A stretch of 64,000 nt of DNA from Actibacterium lipolyticum. GTDB lineage: Bacteria > Pseudomonadota > Alphaproteobacteria > Rhodobacterales > Rhodobacteraceae. Position numbers and translations under genes: made by a program. Numbering within the stretch: the first letter of the stretch is position 1; each line of letters opens with the position of its first letter. Location: NCBI RefSeq assembly GCF_900184935.1, contig NZ_FXYE01000002.1, positions 558,001 through 622,000 on the forward strand, in the 5' to 3' direction. The notes below the pieces were generated by a model, which was not told where the DNA came from, made no database searches, and was given only the letters and a program-made list of their open reading frames with translations. Below, piece after piece: positions 34,420-42,671 of the stretch.

Positions 34420-34493
34420 CTATTCCTCACATATAGACAGAGAAGTAAGTGCGTTTGATCAGGTTTCTATTCCTCACATATAGACAGAAACCT
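34420..34493 (+). repeat. Two 22-bp direct repeats, the second framed by an inverted repeat
   Basis: The same 22 bases, beginning CTATTCCTCAC and ending ATATAGACAGA, occur at 34420-34441 and 34467-34488, 47 bp apart. The second copy is enclosed by AGGTTTCT (34461-34468) and AGAAACCT (34486-34493). Related GGTATCTATCTG and GGTATCTGTCTT lie on either side. They look like iterated binding sites; protein unknown. Confidence 0.6.
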
Positions 34494-34780
34494 ATCGCCC
34501 CTTGGCCCTGTAGAGAATTACCCTGATCTGTAAGAAAGCCCTTCGGTATCTGTCTTGGCCAGATAATACCGGATGTATATATCATATATATCAATGTCTT
34601 AATTCAGATTAATCAATTCAAGCCCGATCCAACCATGTAAGACCCCACACAACACATTCAAATAAACTATTAAATTACAGGAACTTAAATAAATTGCACC
34701 TTCAGAACACATCCTTAGAAGCATTTTCACCGGGATAAGCACTGATTGGCTTTGACTATTTACAAACATCCGGGCTAGAA

Positions 34781-34803
34781 AATGGCACACAAGTGAGACA
34801 CAA
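34781..34803 (+). repeat. Tandem 12-bp repeats, likely integrase arm-type sites (right)
   Basis: AATGGCACACAA (34781-34792) runs into AGTGAGACACAA (34792-34803). Both match the left-end pair at 20406-20430 (AGTGGRACACAA) in the same orientation, 60-80 bp inside the right attachment site. Confidence 0.5.
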
Positions 34804-34862
34804 AACCCAATCTCTCACTTGATACCATAAGTTATACAAAGACTTAGAAACATGGTGTCGGG

Positions 34863-34879
34863 TCCGGTACTCGCCTCCA
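34863..34879 (+). repeat. attR: second copy of the tRNA-Cys 3' end
   Basis: TCCGGTACTCGCCTCCA, identical to bases 20351-20367 of the tRNA gene. No cloverleaf precedes it. It marks the right border of an island of about 14.5 kb. Chromosomal sequence resumes with a small CGCGCAA-GT-TTGCGCG hairpin (34912-34927). Confidence 0.85.
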
Positions 34880-35092
34880 TTTAAAATCAACCACTTAGCA
34901 GAAAACTCTTTCGCGCAAGTTTGCGCGTCTAAACATTTGTCTAAATATTCTCCTTTTGTTCTGGTCACATTCAATCGCTTCAGACCCACCAAGAGGTCGC
35001 GATCAAAGCGTGCGCAAAAGCGCCTTCCAACCAAGTGTTGCCCCCCCGGAATCCCTTCCCCTAGAGTCGCCGCAACGGTACGGGGAACAGAG

Positions 35093-35335
35093 ATGATTTT
35101 TGTATGGCTCGGCAGATTGCTTGCTTGGGCGCTGATTGTTTTCGGCACCGCGCGTGTAATAATCGGTTTTTATGTAGCAAGGAACTTTGTGGAACCTGCT
35201 GCATACAACGCGGCCACAGCCCGCTATTTGGGATCATCCACTTCTGGGGAAGCTATCGATAAAGGCTTAATGTACATTGCTATCGGAATTGCGTTCGGCC
35301 TGCTGGCGCGCATCGCAACCCAGCGAAGCAGCTAA
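35093..35335 (+). CDS. Small membrane protein, uncharacterised
   Basis: 80 aa starting MIFVWLGRLLAWALIVFGTARVIIGFYVA at ATG 35093, with GGGGA upstream. Two transmembrane helices (about 3-27 and 58-75) flank a short polar loop (EPAAYNAATARYLGSSTSGEA). The helix pattern and codon use support coding. No family or function recognised. It is the first gene outside the island on the right. Confidence 0.6.
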   Translation: MIFVWLGRLLAWALIVFGTARVIIGFYVARNFVEPAAYNAATARYLGSSTSGEAIDKGLMYIAIGIAFGLLARIATQRSS

Positions 35336-35857
35336 AAAATCCTATTGCCTCAGGTCAGCCCTCATCTAAGGCGGCTGAAGAACTCTAAGCTGCTGCCTAA
35401 CCTTCTTGTATAGTCCGGCATCGTCGCGAGACTCTGCCAGCATCAACCGCAATCAACTTGTCACCACAGGCCGCCCCCAGCAGCTCGTCAGCGGCGTTAT
35501 ATCGCCAACTGTGAGGTCGTCGCGCCATTGCGCTTCCAAGTCGCTCGATAGCTTCTCAGCATTTCTTGTAGCCACGGTTCACGTTCCTTTTTTGTGGTCT
35601 TAACTTAAGGAAAGCCCCGCGCAGGGTTCGTTTCCCGCCAACCCAAATCAACGCAGTGCTCCATGAGCACGCGCAAAACTCGGAGAGAATAGTTTGCAAA
35701 ATAAGGCTTTTCGGCATTTGCGTCGCGTAACCGGATTGGACCTGTCACGCTTTATTGCCGCCCCACGTGCTCGTTTAGGCCACTCTCCTCTCGAAAGCGA
35801 CAGGGCTTCTCCAGCCCAGTGCTGCGTGGTGACGACGGGGATTGCCCAGAGCCGGTA
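35336..35857. other. Gap with no firm gene
   Basis: About 520 bp. The only coding-like segment is a 40-codon frame on the minus strand (listed separately). A plus-strand fragment reading LRGDDG near 35820 may belong to the adjacent IS3 remnant. No RNA gene or clear terminator seen. Confidence 0.45.
35453..35575 (-). CDS. Possible 40-aa protein or gene remnant
   Basis: GTG at 35575 with AAGGAA 8 nt upstream opens MATRNAEKLSSDLEAQW..., ending ...GRPVVTS at TGA 35455. The residue composition looks like real protein, but it is short and no family is recognised. It may equally be a fragment. Confidence 0.25.
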   Translation of the reverse strand: MATRNAEKLSSDLEAQWRDDLTVGDITPLTSCWGRPVVTS

Positions 35858-36004
35858 TTAAAGCTGGGCCAAGGGTTCCAGACCGTCCAGCACGATCCTG
35901 ATCTTCTCTTCTGCCGAATACTGCTTTCGCGTGGCGCGGCGGATGTCCTTGACGACCTTCTCGTCGTGGCTCTTACGCGTTCCGGGTTTCTGTCTCAGCT
36001 CCAC
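35858..36004 (-). pseudogene. IS3-family transposase OrfA remnant (N-terminal 48 codons)
   Basis: The minus-strand frame reads KPGTRKSHDEKVVKDIRRAT then RKQYSAEEKIRIVLDGL, the N-terminus of IS3-family OrfA (helix-turn-helix transposase). It then runs off into LEPLAQL and a stop. In intact elements the next residues are RGE-SIAELC; a plus-strand read of LRGDDG at about 35820 suggests a rearranged junction. GTG 36004 with AAGGAG in front would be the start. TGTCAGAAACCCTCCC to the right (36022-36037) looks like the IS end. OrfB is missing. Confidence 0.7.
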
Positions 36005-36206
36005 TCCTTAGTGGTTGCGATCTGTCAGAAACCCTCCCTTATCAAATCGCCCTAGACTGTCCCATCGGTGCTGACGTCAGGCAGGACAAGACTAGCCTAC
36101 CAAAGTCAATCAATTGCAAAGGCTTACCATGCCCCGCCACCCCGCCACTTTCACAATTGATGTCACATTCGGGGTGGATCGGGACTCGTCCGATGAGGTG
36201 GAGCGA

Positions 36207-36722
36207 TTATGCCGTGCCTCGTGTGGGGCGATTGTTTGCAATATTGAATTTCATCCCGTCGAGCAATTCATCAAGATCTGGTCGAGCAGCCGGACCATTT
36301 GAAATATCAACCAGCATCAGAGCGCCATCGGGGCGAATCCCGAACGCGCCGGGTTCGGCGAAACGGCCCGTTGTCTCAGCTTCGGAAAGCGGGTCAGACA
36401 CGTACAACCCAAGCGCGCGCATCTGGTCTTCCGCCAATCCATAACAAAGTTCGAAGGTCCAACCGAATTCAGCCTGATCTGCCAGCGCCTTTTCTTCCGT
36501 GTCCGCAGACACAACCACCAAATCCATCACGGCGGTCCAATCGGCCAGCATTGCCTCCAACTTGTTCAGGAACTTTTTGCAGCGCGGGCAATGCTTGCCG
36601 CGATAGACAAAAAGCATAGTCCAGCGATCGGATGGGGCACCGACCTGTACGGTGCCGCCGCCAACTTTTGGAAAAGTAAGGAGCGGTATTTGAGTGTCAA
36701 CATTCGGTTTCGAAGAAGCCAT
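36207..36722 (-). CDS. Peroxiredoxin/thioredoxin-fold redoxin with CPRC motif
   Basis: 171 aa. AhpC/TSA-type thioredoxin fold: DRWTMLFVYRGKHCPRCKKFL has Cys45 and Cys48 in a CxxC, followed by MDLVVVSADTEEKA and GAFGIRPDGALMLVDIS. A peroxiredoxin would have one Cys preceded by TPxC; here the CxxC is thioredoxin-like, so thiol-disulfide reductase and peroxiredoxin-like activity are both possible. It starts at ATG 36722 and stands alone. Confidence 0.85.
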   Translation of the reverse strand: MASSKPNVDTQIPLLTFPKVGGGTVQVGAPSDRWTMLFVYRGKHCPRCKKFLNKLEAMLADWTAVMDLVVVSADTEEKALADQAEFGWTFELCYGLAEDQMRALGLYVSDPLSEAETTGRFAEPGAFGIRPDGALMLVDISNGPAARPDLDELLDGMKFNIANNRPTRGTA

Positions 36723-36851
36723 AGTGTATCCTATCTCGTCGTGGCGACCTCACGGCGCGCTCTGACTAGTCATGTTTGCAGCTACGTTTCAGCGATGCAC
36801 CGGGCGTTCAGCAGACGGGAAACGAAACCGCCAAGCTGCGCGCTCGCACGC

Positions 36852-37736
36852 TCAAAACTCATGTCTTTTGTTGGTGAAAAAATCAAAAATCTCGGGGACA
36901 TTCAAATCGCCCATCCCCGCATCCAAAGCACCCTGAAGATTGGTGGAAGTACCTTCTGCTATCTCGGAACGGGCCCCTAAGTGTTCAACCATTGTCAAAA
37001 AGTATCCGATGTCTTTGGATGCATTGGCGATAGAAAAGCCAAGATCGCTGACGCCGTCCACCGCGTAGTTTTTGCAAAACTGCATGAATGGCGAATTGGA
37101 TGGCCCGGCTGACATGATGTCGAACAGTTGTTGCCGATCAACGCCTGAGCGTTCAGCAACGGCGAAGGCTTGGCTCATGGTACAGACAGTTGTCATGCCC
37201 ATGAAGTTGTTGATCAGTTTTGTGACGTGACCGGCGCCGAGGTCGCCAAGGTGAAAGACATTCTCTCCCAGCACGTCGAGGACAGGCTTGATCTTCTTAA
37301 AAGTCTCTTGGTCCCCAGCGGCCATGATATTCAGCAGGCCATCTTTAGCATGTGCAGGTGTTCGGCCCAGCGGCGCATCAATCATCCCCGCTCCTCTTTC
37401 CGCCAAATCCGCCCCGATTTTGCGCGTTGAACTGGGGATCGAAGTGCCGAAATCCAACACAACAGATCCGGGCTTGATGCCTGATAAAATGCCGTCGTCG
37501 CCGTAAACGAGGCTTTCTACGACGTCTGACGTGGTCACGCATAGCATGACAATGTCACTGGCTTGTGCAAGCGCGGCCGGTGTGTCGACTTCAACCGCCC
37601 CACGTTCGGTAGCTTTCGCGACGGCTTCCTTATTTCGCCCCATCACAACCAGATCGTATCCGTTGTTTTGCAAGCATTCGGCCATATTGCCGCCCATAAG
37701 GCCGAGGCCGATAAAGCCGATAACTGGTTTGGTCAT
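36852..37736 (-). CDS. Beta-hydroxyacid dehydrogenase (3-hydroxyisobutyrate/tartronate-semialdehyde type)
   Basis: 294 aa. NAD(P)-binding GFIGLGLMGGNMAE (residues 7-20), substrate loop IDAPLGRTPAHAKDG, and the catalytic Lys173 in GHVTKLINNF. The family reduces or oxidises small beta-hydroxyacids such as 3-hydroxyisobutyrate, tartronate semialdehyde, 4-hydroxybutyrate or sulfolactaldehyde. It is last in an operon with a GlcG-like protein and a complete TRAP transporter, so it should act on the imported hydroxyacid. Its start overlaps the GlcG-like stop by ATGA. Confidence 0.88.
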   Translation of the reverse strand: MTKPVIGFIGLGLMGGNMAECLQNNGYDLVVMGRNKEAVAKATERGAVEVDTPAALAQASDIVMLCVTTSDVVESLVYGDDGILSGIKPGSVVLDFGTSIPSSTRKIGADLAERGAGMIDAPLGRTPAHAKDGLLNIMAAGDQETFKKIKPVLDVLGENVFHLGDLGAGHVTKLINNFMGMTTVCTMSQAFAVAERSGVDRQQLFDIMSAGPSNSPFMQFCKNYAVDGVSDLGFSIANASKDIGYFLTMVEHLGARSEIAEGTSTNLQGALDAGMGDLNVPEIFDFFTNKRHEF

Positions 37737-38185
37737 GTGGTTCCCCTTAAAAATGACGACGAACTTGGTTCATTGGAGAAGGCGTCGACGCCAGCTTGCG
37801 CAACTTCCAAGTCTTGTGCCGGCGTGCCCGAGCTTACGCCGATGCCGCCGACAACGTCGCCTGCGTCAAAGACAGGCAGGCCTCCGCCGACAACGACCAT
37901 GCGCCCACCCAAAGCAGATGCAATCCCGTGGGCCGGTTTGCCGGGTTGATTGGCTTCACCAAGAATATGGGTTCCCTTCTTGATCCCACACGCGGTGTAG
38001 CTCTTGTCGATTGCAAGGTTAATGCCGGTGATCTTGGCGCCATCCATGCGTTCGAACGCGATAAGATTGCCGCTTTCATCCGTCACCGCGATGCACATCG
38101 ATACGCCGATACGTTCAGCCTTAGCCTTCGCGGCCGCGATCAACGCTTTAGCATCTTCAATGTCGAGCCGTCTAAGTGTCAGCAC
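37733..38185 (-). CDS. GlcG/HbpS-family protein
   Basis: 150 aa from GTG 38185, with AAGGAAGGA upstream. It has the family sequences ISMCIAVTDESGNLIAFERMDGA-like (here VSMCIAVTDESGNLIAF), the Ser/Tyr motif DKSYTACG, GGRMVVVGGGLPV and the C-terminal VGGIGVSSGTPAQD. GlcG/HbpS proteins bind haem or small ligands and often sit in glycolate or aldehyde-catabolic operons. Here it lies between the TRAP large subunit and the dehydrogenase. Confidence 0.88.
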   Translation of the reverse strand: MLTLRRLDIEDAKALIAAAKAKAERIGVSMCIAVTDESGNLIAFERMDGAKITGINLAIDKSYTACGIKKGTHILGEANQPGKPAHGIASALGGRMVVVGGGLPVFDAGDVVGGIGVSSGTPAQDLEVAQAGVDAFSNEPSSSSFLRGTT

Positions 38186-38202
38186 TGCAACATCCTTCCT
38201 TG

Positions 38203-39489
38203 CTATTGACCGATAACGAGGTTTGGCAGTGTTAAAGAAATCGCTGGAACGAACGTAATGAGCATAAGCGCGGCAAATATGGCGAGGTAAAACGGCCAAA
38301 TCGTCTTGACGGCTTTTTCCATCGGTAGCTTTCCAACCGCGCATCCGACAAACAGACAGGTCCCTACGGGTGGGGTACACAATCCAAGACCCAAATTCAC
38401 CAACAAGATCATGCCGAACTGAACCGGGTCGATGCCAAGCATGTTCATCACCGGCAAGAAGATAGGCGTACAGATCAGGATCAAGGCCGCCATGTCCATG
38501 ATCATGCCAAGCAGCAGCAGAACGGCGTTGATCATCAACAGGATCAAGATAGGGTTTTCAGTAATACCAAGCAGAAACTCAACCGTCTTGGTTGGAACCC
38601 GGTTGAACGTCAGCATATAGGCAAATGCCCCGGCGCAGGCGATCAGGATCATCACCATTGATGTGGTTCGTACCGATGAAATGACTGCTGTTTTGAAATC
38701 TTCCCAAGAAAGGCTGCGATACACGAACACAGTAACAATCAAGGCGTACATCGCGCCGAAGGCACCGGATTCAGTGACCGTGAACACTCCAGACAAAACA
38801 CCGCCAACGATGATCACAGCCGTCAACAACCCGGGGATTGATCCAACAAAGGCAATGGCCAGGGCCGTCCATCCGGGAAACTGCTCAGCCTGATAGCCGC
38901 GTTTCACCGCAACCACATATGCCGCAATCGCAAGGCAACAACACATCAGAATGCCGGGCACGACACCAGCGAGAAAGAGCTTAGAGATTGAAACCGCGCC
39001 GCCCGTGGCAAGGGCAAAGATAATCATGTTGTGACTAGGCGGAATGATGATCCCCGCGATGGAAGATGTCACCGTGACATTGACCGCATAGTCTGCGTCA
39101 TAACCTTTGTCCTTCATCACTGGAACCAAGATCGATCCCAGCGCAGAAATGTCGGCAATGGCAGAACCAGAGATGCCACCAAACAACATCGAGGAAAACA
39201 CGTTTACGATCCCGAGACCGCCGCGAACCGCCCCGACAGCGGCCTGCGCAAATCGGACCAATCGCATTGCGATACCGCCATGAAACATAAGTTCGCCGGC
39301 AAAGATGAAGAACGGAATCGCCATAAGGGAAAAGACGTTGATTCCAGAAACGATGCGTTGAAAGCCAACAAGAAGTGGTAAGCCTTCAAACCAAAAAGCA
39401 GAAAGCGCTGCGATGCCAAGGGCATAAGCCACAGGCGCACCGATGACCACACAAAGGGCAAAGACCCCCAAAAGAACTGCAAGTCCCAT
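38203..39489 (-). CDS. dctM: TRAP transporter large permease (DctM)
   Basis: 428 aa, about 12 transmembrane helices, with the DctM landmarks GGISGSAIADISALGSILVPVM and PPSHNMIIFA and the C-terminal FGMILLVNLGLGLCTPPVGT. It carries substrate coupled to Na+ in the inner membrane with DctQ and DctP. It starts 2 bp after the DctQ stop. Confidence 0.94.
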   Translation of the reverse strand: MGLAVLLGVFALCVVIGAPVAYALGIAALSAFWFEGLPLLVGFQRIVSGINVFSLMAIPFFIFAGELMFHGGIAMRLVRFAQAAVGAVRGGLGIVNVFSSMLFGGISGSAIADISALGSILVPVMKDKGYDADYAVNVTVTSSIAGIIIPPSHNMIIFALATGGAVSISKLFLAGVVPGILMCCCLAIAAYVVAVKRGYQAEQFPGWTALAIAFVGSIPGLLTAVIIVGGVLSGVFTVTESGAFGAMYALIVTVFVYRSLSWEDFKTAVISSVRTTSMVMILIACAGAFAYMLTFNRVPTKTVEFLLGITENPILILLMINAVLLLLGMIMDMAALILICTPIFLPVMNMLGIDPVQFGMILLVNLGLGLCTPPVGTCLFVGCAVGKLPMEKAVKTIWPFYLAIFAALMLITFVPAISLTLPNLVIGQ

Positions 39490-39491
39490 AA

Positions 39492-40025
39492 TTAGCCCTG
39501 ATCTATATTATCTTGACGTTGATCGTGGCCCATCAATAAGCGGATCAAATGGCCCGTTGAAAAAAGGAACACTAAAGCCCCACTGATCGTCAGTGGCAAT
39601 GATCGCAAGCCCTCGGACCATTGGATCAACGGTATGAGAGTGTCCCATTTGAACTTGGTCAGCTCTATCCCATACCAAAACATCATGGCCCCAAAGCCCG
39701 CCATAAGAATATCAGTGACGAACACAAATACGGTGCGAACAGAAGAAGGCACGACATTTCTAAATACAACGACTGACAGATGCGTGTGATTGTGCACGCC
39801 AGCTGCGGCGCCCAGAAATGCGATGACCATAACCAGAAGCAGTGAGACCTGTTCGACCCAAGTTGGCGTGTCATTCAAGACATAGCGGCCAAATACAAGC
39901 CACGCGAAAATCGCTGTCATCACAACAATTGAGATGCCTGCAAGCAGCACGCAAAGGCGTGCTAAAAATCCAAGCGTCATGTCCATTGACCTTAGAAAAG
40001 CAGGCGTTGTTTTAGGTTGTTGCAT
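39492..40025 (-). CDS. dctQ: TRAP transporter small permease (DctQ)
   Basis: 177 aa from ATG 40025 (MQQPKTTPAFLRS), with AGAGGAAC upstream. Four helices; conserved RYVLNDTPTWVEQVSLLLVM and HNHTHLSVVVF in the first and second modules are typical DctQ. It pairs with the large permease just downstream. Confidence 0.92.
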   Translation of the reverse strand: MQQPKTTPAFLRSMDMTLGFLARLCVLLAGISIVVMTAIFAWLVFGRYVLNDTPTWVEQVSLLLVMVIAFLGAAAGVHNHTHLSVVVFRNVVPSSVRTVFVFVTDILMAGFGAMMFWYGIELTKFKWDTLIPLIQWSEGLRSLPLTISGALVFLFSTGHLIRLLMGHDQRQDNIDQG

Positions 40026-40100
40026 TTGTTCCTCTTGGTAGAGAAACGCCCGGTCACCCAAGGGTGTACCGGACGCCCCTAGCTAAAGCGTATAGGCGGC

Positions 40101-41075
40101 TTATTCAGTCGCTTTTGCTAGTTCCACCAAAGCTTGCATGTCTGGGTTGGCCGCAAGGTAGTCCGCGTAAACCGAATCCATCGCCGCCTGGAATGGCGCT
40201 TTATCGGCGATTTCGTTTACGACGATACCAGCAGCTTCAACATCCGCACGCGCTTGCTCGGAACCAACAGCCCAAAGCTCACGCTGGAACAGTGCTGCCT
40301 CTACTGCCGCCCCACGAACAGCTTCCTGCATCTCGGGTGAAAGTGCGTTGAATTTTGCAGTATTCACACAGATGCATTCAGGGATGATCAGGTGCTCTGA
40401 CAACGAATAGTGAGTTGTCACTTCGAAGTGGCCAACGTTTTTGAAGGATGGGAAGTTATTCTCTGCACCATCCACAACACCCGTCTTAAGCGCCTGCTGA
40501 ACTTCGGAGAATGCCATCGGTGACGGGTTGCCACCCATTGCAGAGATCATTGACGTGTAGAGATCGTTGTTCATCACGCGGATCTTCAGGCCTTCGACAT
40601 CTGCGGGAGTTTCGATCGGCTTTTGGCTGTAAAACGACCGCGCGCCAGCATCAAACCATGCCAATGGCAGAACACCTGCTTCGCCCATCGCTGCTGCAAC
40701 AACCTCGCCCGCTTCACCCTCCATGACGCGGAACATATGTGGGACGCTTTTGAAGACGAATGGTAGCGAGACAAGGTTCGCTTCCTTTACCATCGGACCG
40801 ATTGGGCCAAGGTTAAAGTTACCAATTTCAATCGCACCAATGCGAACCTGTTCCAGAGCGTCAGGCTGAGACCCCAATACGCCACCGTGGAACACGTCAA
40901 CTGTCACCTCGCCATTCGTTGCGGCGTCAACCAGTTCAGCAAACTTGTCCATAGCGGCCGTGTTCGGATGACCGTCGTTATGGATATTCCAAGCGCGCCA
41001 GTTCTCGGCACTGGCTGAAGTTGCCATAAGTGCGACAGCGGTTGCCGCAGCGAAAATCGATTTATTGAATGTCAT
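40101..41075 (-). CDS. dctP: TRAP transporter periplasmic binding protein (DctP)
   Basis: 324 aa starting MTFNKSIFAAATAVALMATSASAE at ATG 41075, with GGAGGAG ahead. A Sec signal peptide is cut near SASA. The ligand Arg lies in VEGLKIRVMNN and the binding loop is VDGAENNFPSF, of the type seen in sugar-acid and hydroxyacid binders. Transport of a carboxylated sugar or hydroxyacid is likely; the exact ligand cannot be read. First gene of the operon driven away from the GntR gene. Confidence 0.93.
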   Translation of the reverse strand: MTFNKSIFAAATAVALMATSASAENWRAWNIHNDGHPNTAAMDKFAELVDAATNGEVTVDVFHGGVLGSQPDALEQVRIGAIEIGNFNLGPIGPMVKEANLVSLPFVFKSVPHMFRVMEGEAGEVVAAAMGEAGVLPLAWFDAGARSFYSQKPIETPADVEGLKIRVMNNDLYTSMISAMGGNPSPMAFSEVQQALKTGVVDGAENNFPSFKNVGHFEVTTHYSLSEHLIIPECICVNTAKFNALSPEMQEAVRGAAVEAALFQRELWAVGSEQARADVEAAGIVVNEIADKAPFQAAMDSVYADYLAANPDMQALVELAKATE

Positions 41076-41187
41076 GGGTTCTCCTCCCCCGTTGTATTCG
41101 CGACAGAAATTCACCTGCAAAAACTTCCGAACGCCGCATGGGCAAGCCATCGGAATATTGAAGAGCGGGAATCGCTGCCCCTCAAAA

Positions 41188-41230
41188 GGGACACTAGAAT
41201 CCAAGTTACGTCAATACTGGGATACTAGAA
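41188..41230. promoter_or_regulatory. Direct repeats in the DctP/GntR divergent promoter
   Basis: GGGACACTAGAA (41188-41199) and GGGATACTAGAA (41219-41230) differ at one base and lie exactly 31 bp apart. They sit in the gap between the TRAP operon and the GntR gene, a natural place for the GntR operator. Confidence 0.5.
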
Positions 41231-41382
41231 AACATCCTTGTTGACAGCCCGACTGGCTTTGCTTTTCATAAGTCGCACGATTGCGATCACTTGAAAGCAA
41301 GGATATTTGGAATGAAATTCGCAGTGATCTCAATTTCCAGCTTCTGAATGGCAAGTTGAAATTCGCAAGGGAAAGGCTGTTA

Positions 41383-42063
41383 ATGCGCGACGCCGTGGAA
41401 GACATAGTTAGACGAACCACAACCGATGCGGTTTATGACAAGTTGCACGAAGAGATCGTGTCACTTGAAATCCTTCCCGGAACGAAGTTATCCGAAACAG
41501 AAGTTGCTCGCAGGTTTGGGGTTTCACGTCAGCCTGTTCGAAACGCATTTACCCGTCTAGGCAATGAAGACTTGCTCGTGATCCGTCCACAAAAAGCAAC
41601 GGTTGTGCGTGGATTTTCTATGGAACGCGTATCGTTGGCCCGCCTTGTTAGGCTGTCCGTTGAATTGGAGATTGTCCATCGAGCAATCGATGTCTGGGAC
41701 CCATCCCGCGCAGAGAAACTTCAGCAAAACCTATCTTTGCAGGAAGAAGCTATCAACGCGCTTGACCTATCGGCATTTCACGCTTTGGATTACGATTTTC
41801 ATAAGTTGATTTATGAGCTTAGCGGCTGTCCATTGGCTTTCGAAGTGACGCTTGAATGCAAACAGAAAGTCGACCGACTTTGCTTGCTAAGCTTGGAAAA
41901 AAACAGTGAAGGGCCTTCAATTTACCAAGATCATCGCAGAATTGCAGAGGGCCTAGCATCTGGTAATCTAGAGAAGGCGCAAGGCGCGGTTCGCAAGCAT
42001 TTATCCCGCCTGGACGAGACAATTGCCTTCATTCACAAAACGCATCCACATTACTTCGAATAA
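41383..42063 (+). CDS. GntR-family (FCD) transcriptional regulator
   Basis: 226 aa from ATG 41383, with AAAGG upstream; the open frame begins earlier without a start of this quality. N-terminal winged HTH: ETEVARRFGVSRQPVRNAFTRLGNEDLLVIRP. C-terminal FCD helical effector domain with DYDFHKLIYELSGCP and RIAEGLASGNLEKAQGAVRKHL (the metal-binding Asp/His region). FadR-subfamily regulators of this kind sense small acids. Divergent from the TRAP/dehydrogenase operon, which it most likely represses. Confidence 0.9.
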   Translation: MRDAVEDIVRRTTTDAVYDKLHEEIVSLEILPGTKLSETEVARRFGVSRQPVRNAFTRLGNEDLLVIRPQKATVVRGFSMERVSLARLVRLSVELEIVHRAIDVWDPSRAEKLQQNLSLQEEAINALDLSAFHALDYDFHKLIYELSGCPLAFEVTLECKQKVDRLCLLSLEKNSEGPSIYQDHRRIAEGLASGNLEKAQGAVRKHLSRLDETIAFIHKTHPHYFE

Positions 42064-42671
42064 TAATCGCATGACGTTCTTTCCCGTTCCGTCGGCACTG
42101 TGGGCCATTGGGCACCTGAAGGCTTTTCGCCTGACCGCAAAGAATTAAACAGCACGTAACGCCCATGGCTCTTCAAAGGGTTTGCCATGGTCTTCCGCCC
42201 CATCTGCCAACATTTTTTCTCGCTTCAGGCGGCGTGATTATGTGCCCTGCTCTGCCCCCAGATGATGATCCAGCGGCAGAACACAGGCGTCAGGAACAAG
42301 GTGACTACCATTGCAAAGCCAAGCCCGCCGACAATACCCCAACCAATCAAGTTTATTCAAAAGGGCTAGCTTACCACAACTGGAAGCCTTTTATCACGGC
42401 TGCAAAACGAAAGCTGCCATTCGCCCAAACTTTGGCGAAAGACGGTTTGGGCCGTTCGTGCCGGCGTGATTTAGGCTAATCACTCGCGATGCTGCAAAGC
42501 GGAGAACGGCGGGTTTGAGCCCAAATTGACAGATGCTGCGCTACGATTGAATGGCCTCTTCTGCCGTGACAGCCAAATCGGCATTGTGCCCTCTTTAATG
42601 CAAGTGGTGGAATTGAAAGTCGTCGATGGCATCAGGTGTTCGACGAGGGATAGACCTACAAGGGGCAAGTG
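42064..42671. other. Gap with an RND-pump remnant
   Basis: About 600 bp between the GntR and ankyrin genes. It holds a C-terminal RND-transporter fragment (42225-42350, minus) and otherwise no convincing gene. Part of the sequence near 42510 (GCGGGTTTGAGCCCAAATTG) resembles one near 43986, both in intergenic DNA, suggesting a small dispersed repeat. Confidence 0.5.
42225..42350 (-). pseudogene. C-terminal fragment of an RND efflux pump permease
   Basis: The minus-strand frame reads LIGWGIVGGLGFAMVVTLFL then TPVFCRWIIIWGQSRAHNHAA and TGA. VGGLGFAMxxTLFLTPV is the last transmembrane helix of AcrB/MexB-type RND permeases. Upstream of it the frame meets a stop at 42357, and no other pump part is present. 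It is a relic of a deleted efflux gene. Confidence 0.75.

Larger units (their letters stand above)
34325..34862. other. A+T-rich island end with repeats, no gene seen
   Basis: 540 bp with base composition clearly richer in A+T than the rest. It holds a 22-bp direct repeat (34420-34441 and 34467-34488) and the right arm-type repeats before the attachment site. Short open frames here (for example 34599-34790 minus) have no ribosome site or homology I recognise. Confidence 0.6.

Noticed and set aside
34599-34790. 63-codon frame on the minus strand near the island end
   Set aside because: No ribosome site, A+T-rich composition, and it overlaps the arm repeats.
35819-36055. 78-codon plus-strand frame over the IS3 remnant
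   Set aside because: Mostly the reverse of the OrfA fragment; only its first few residues could be a true IS3 piece.
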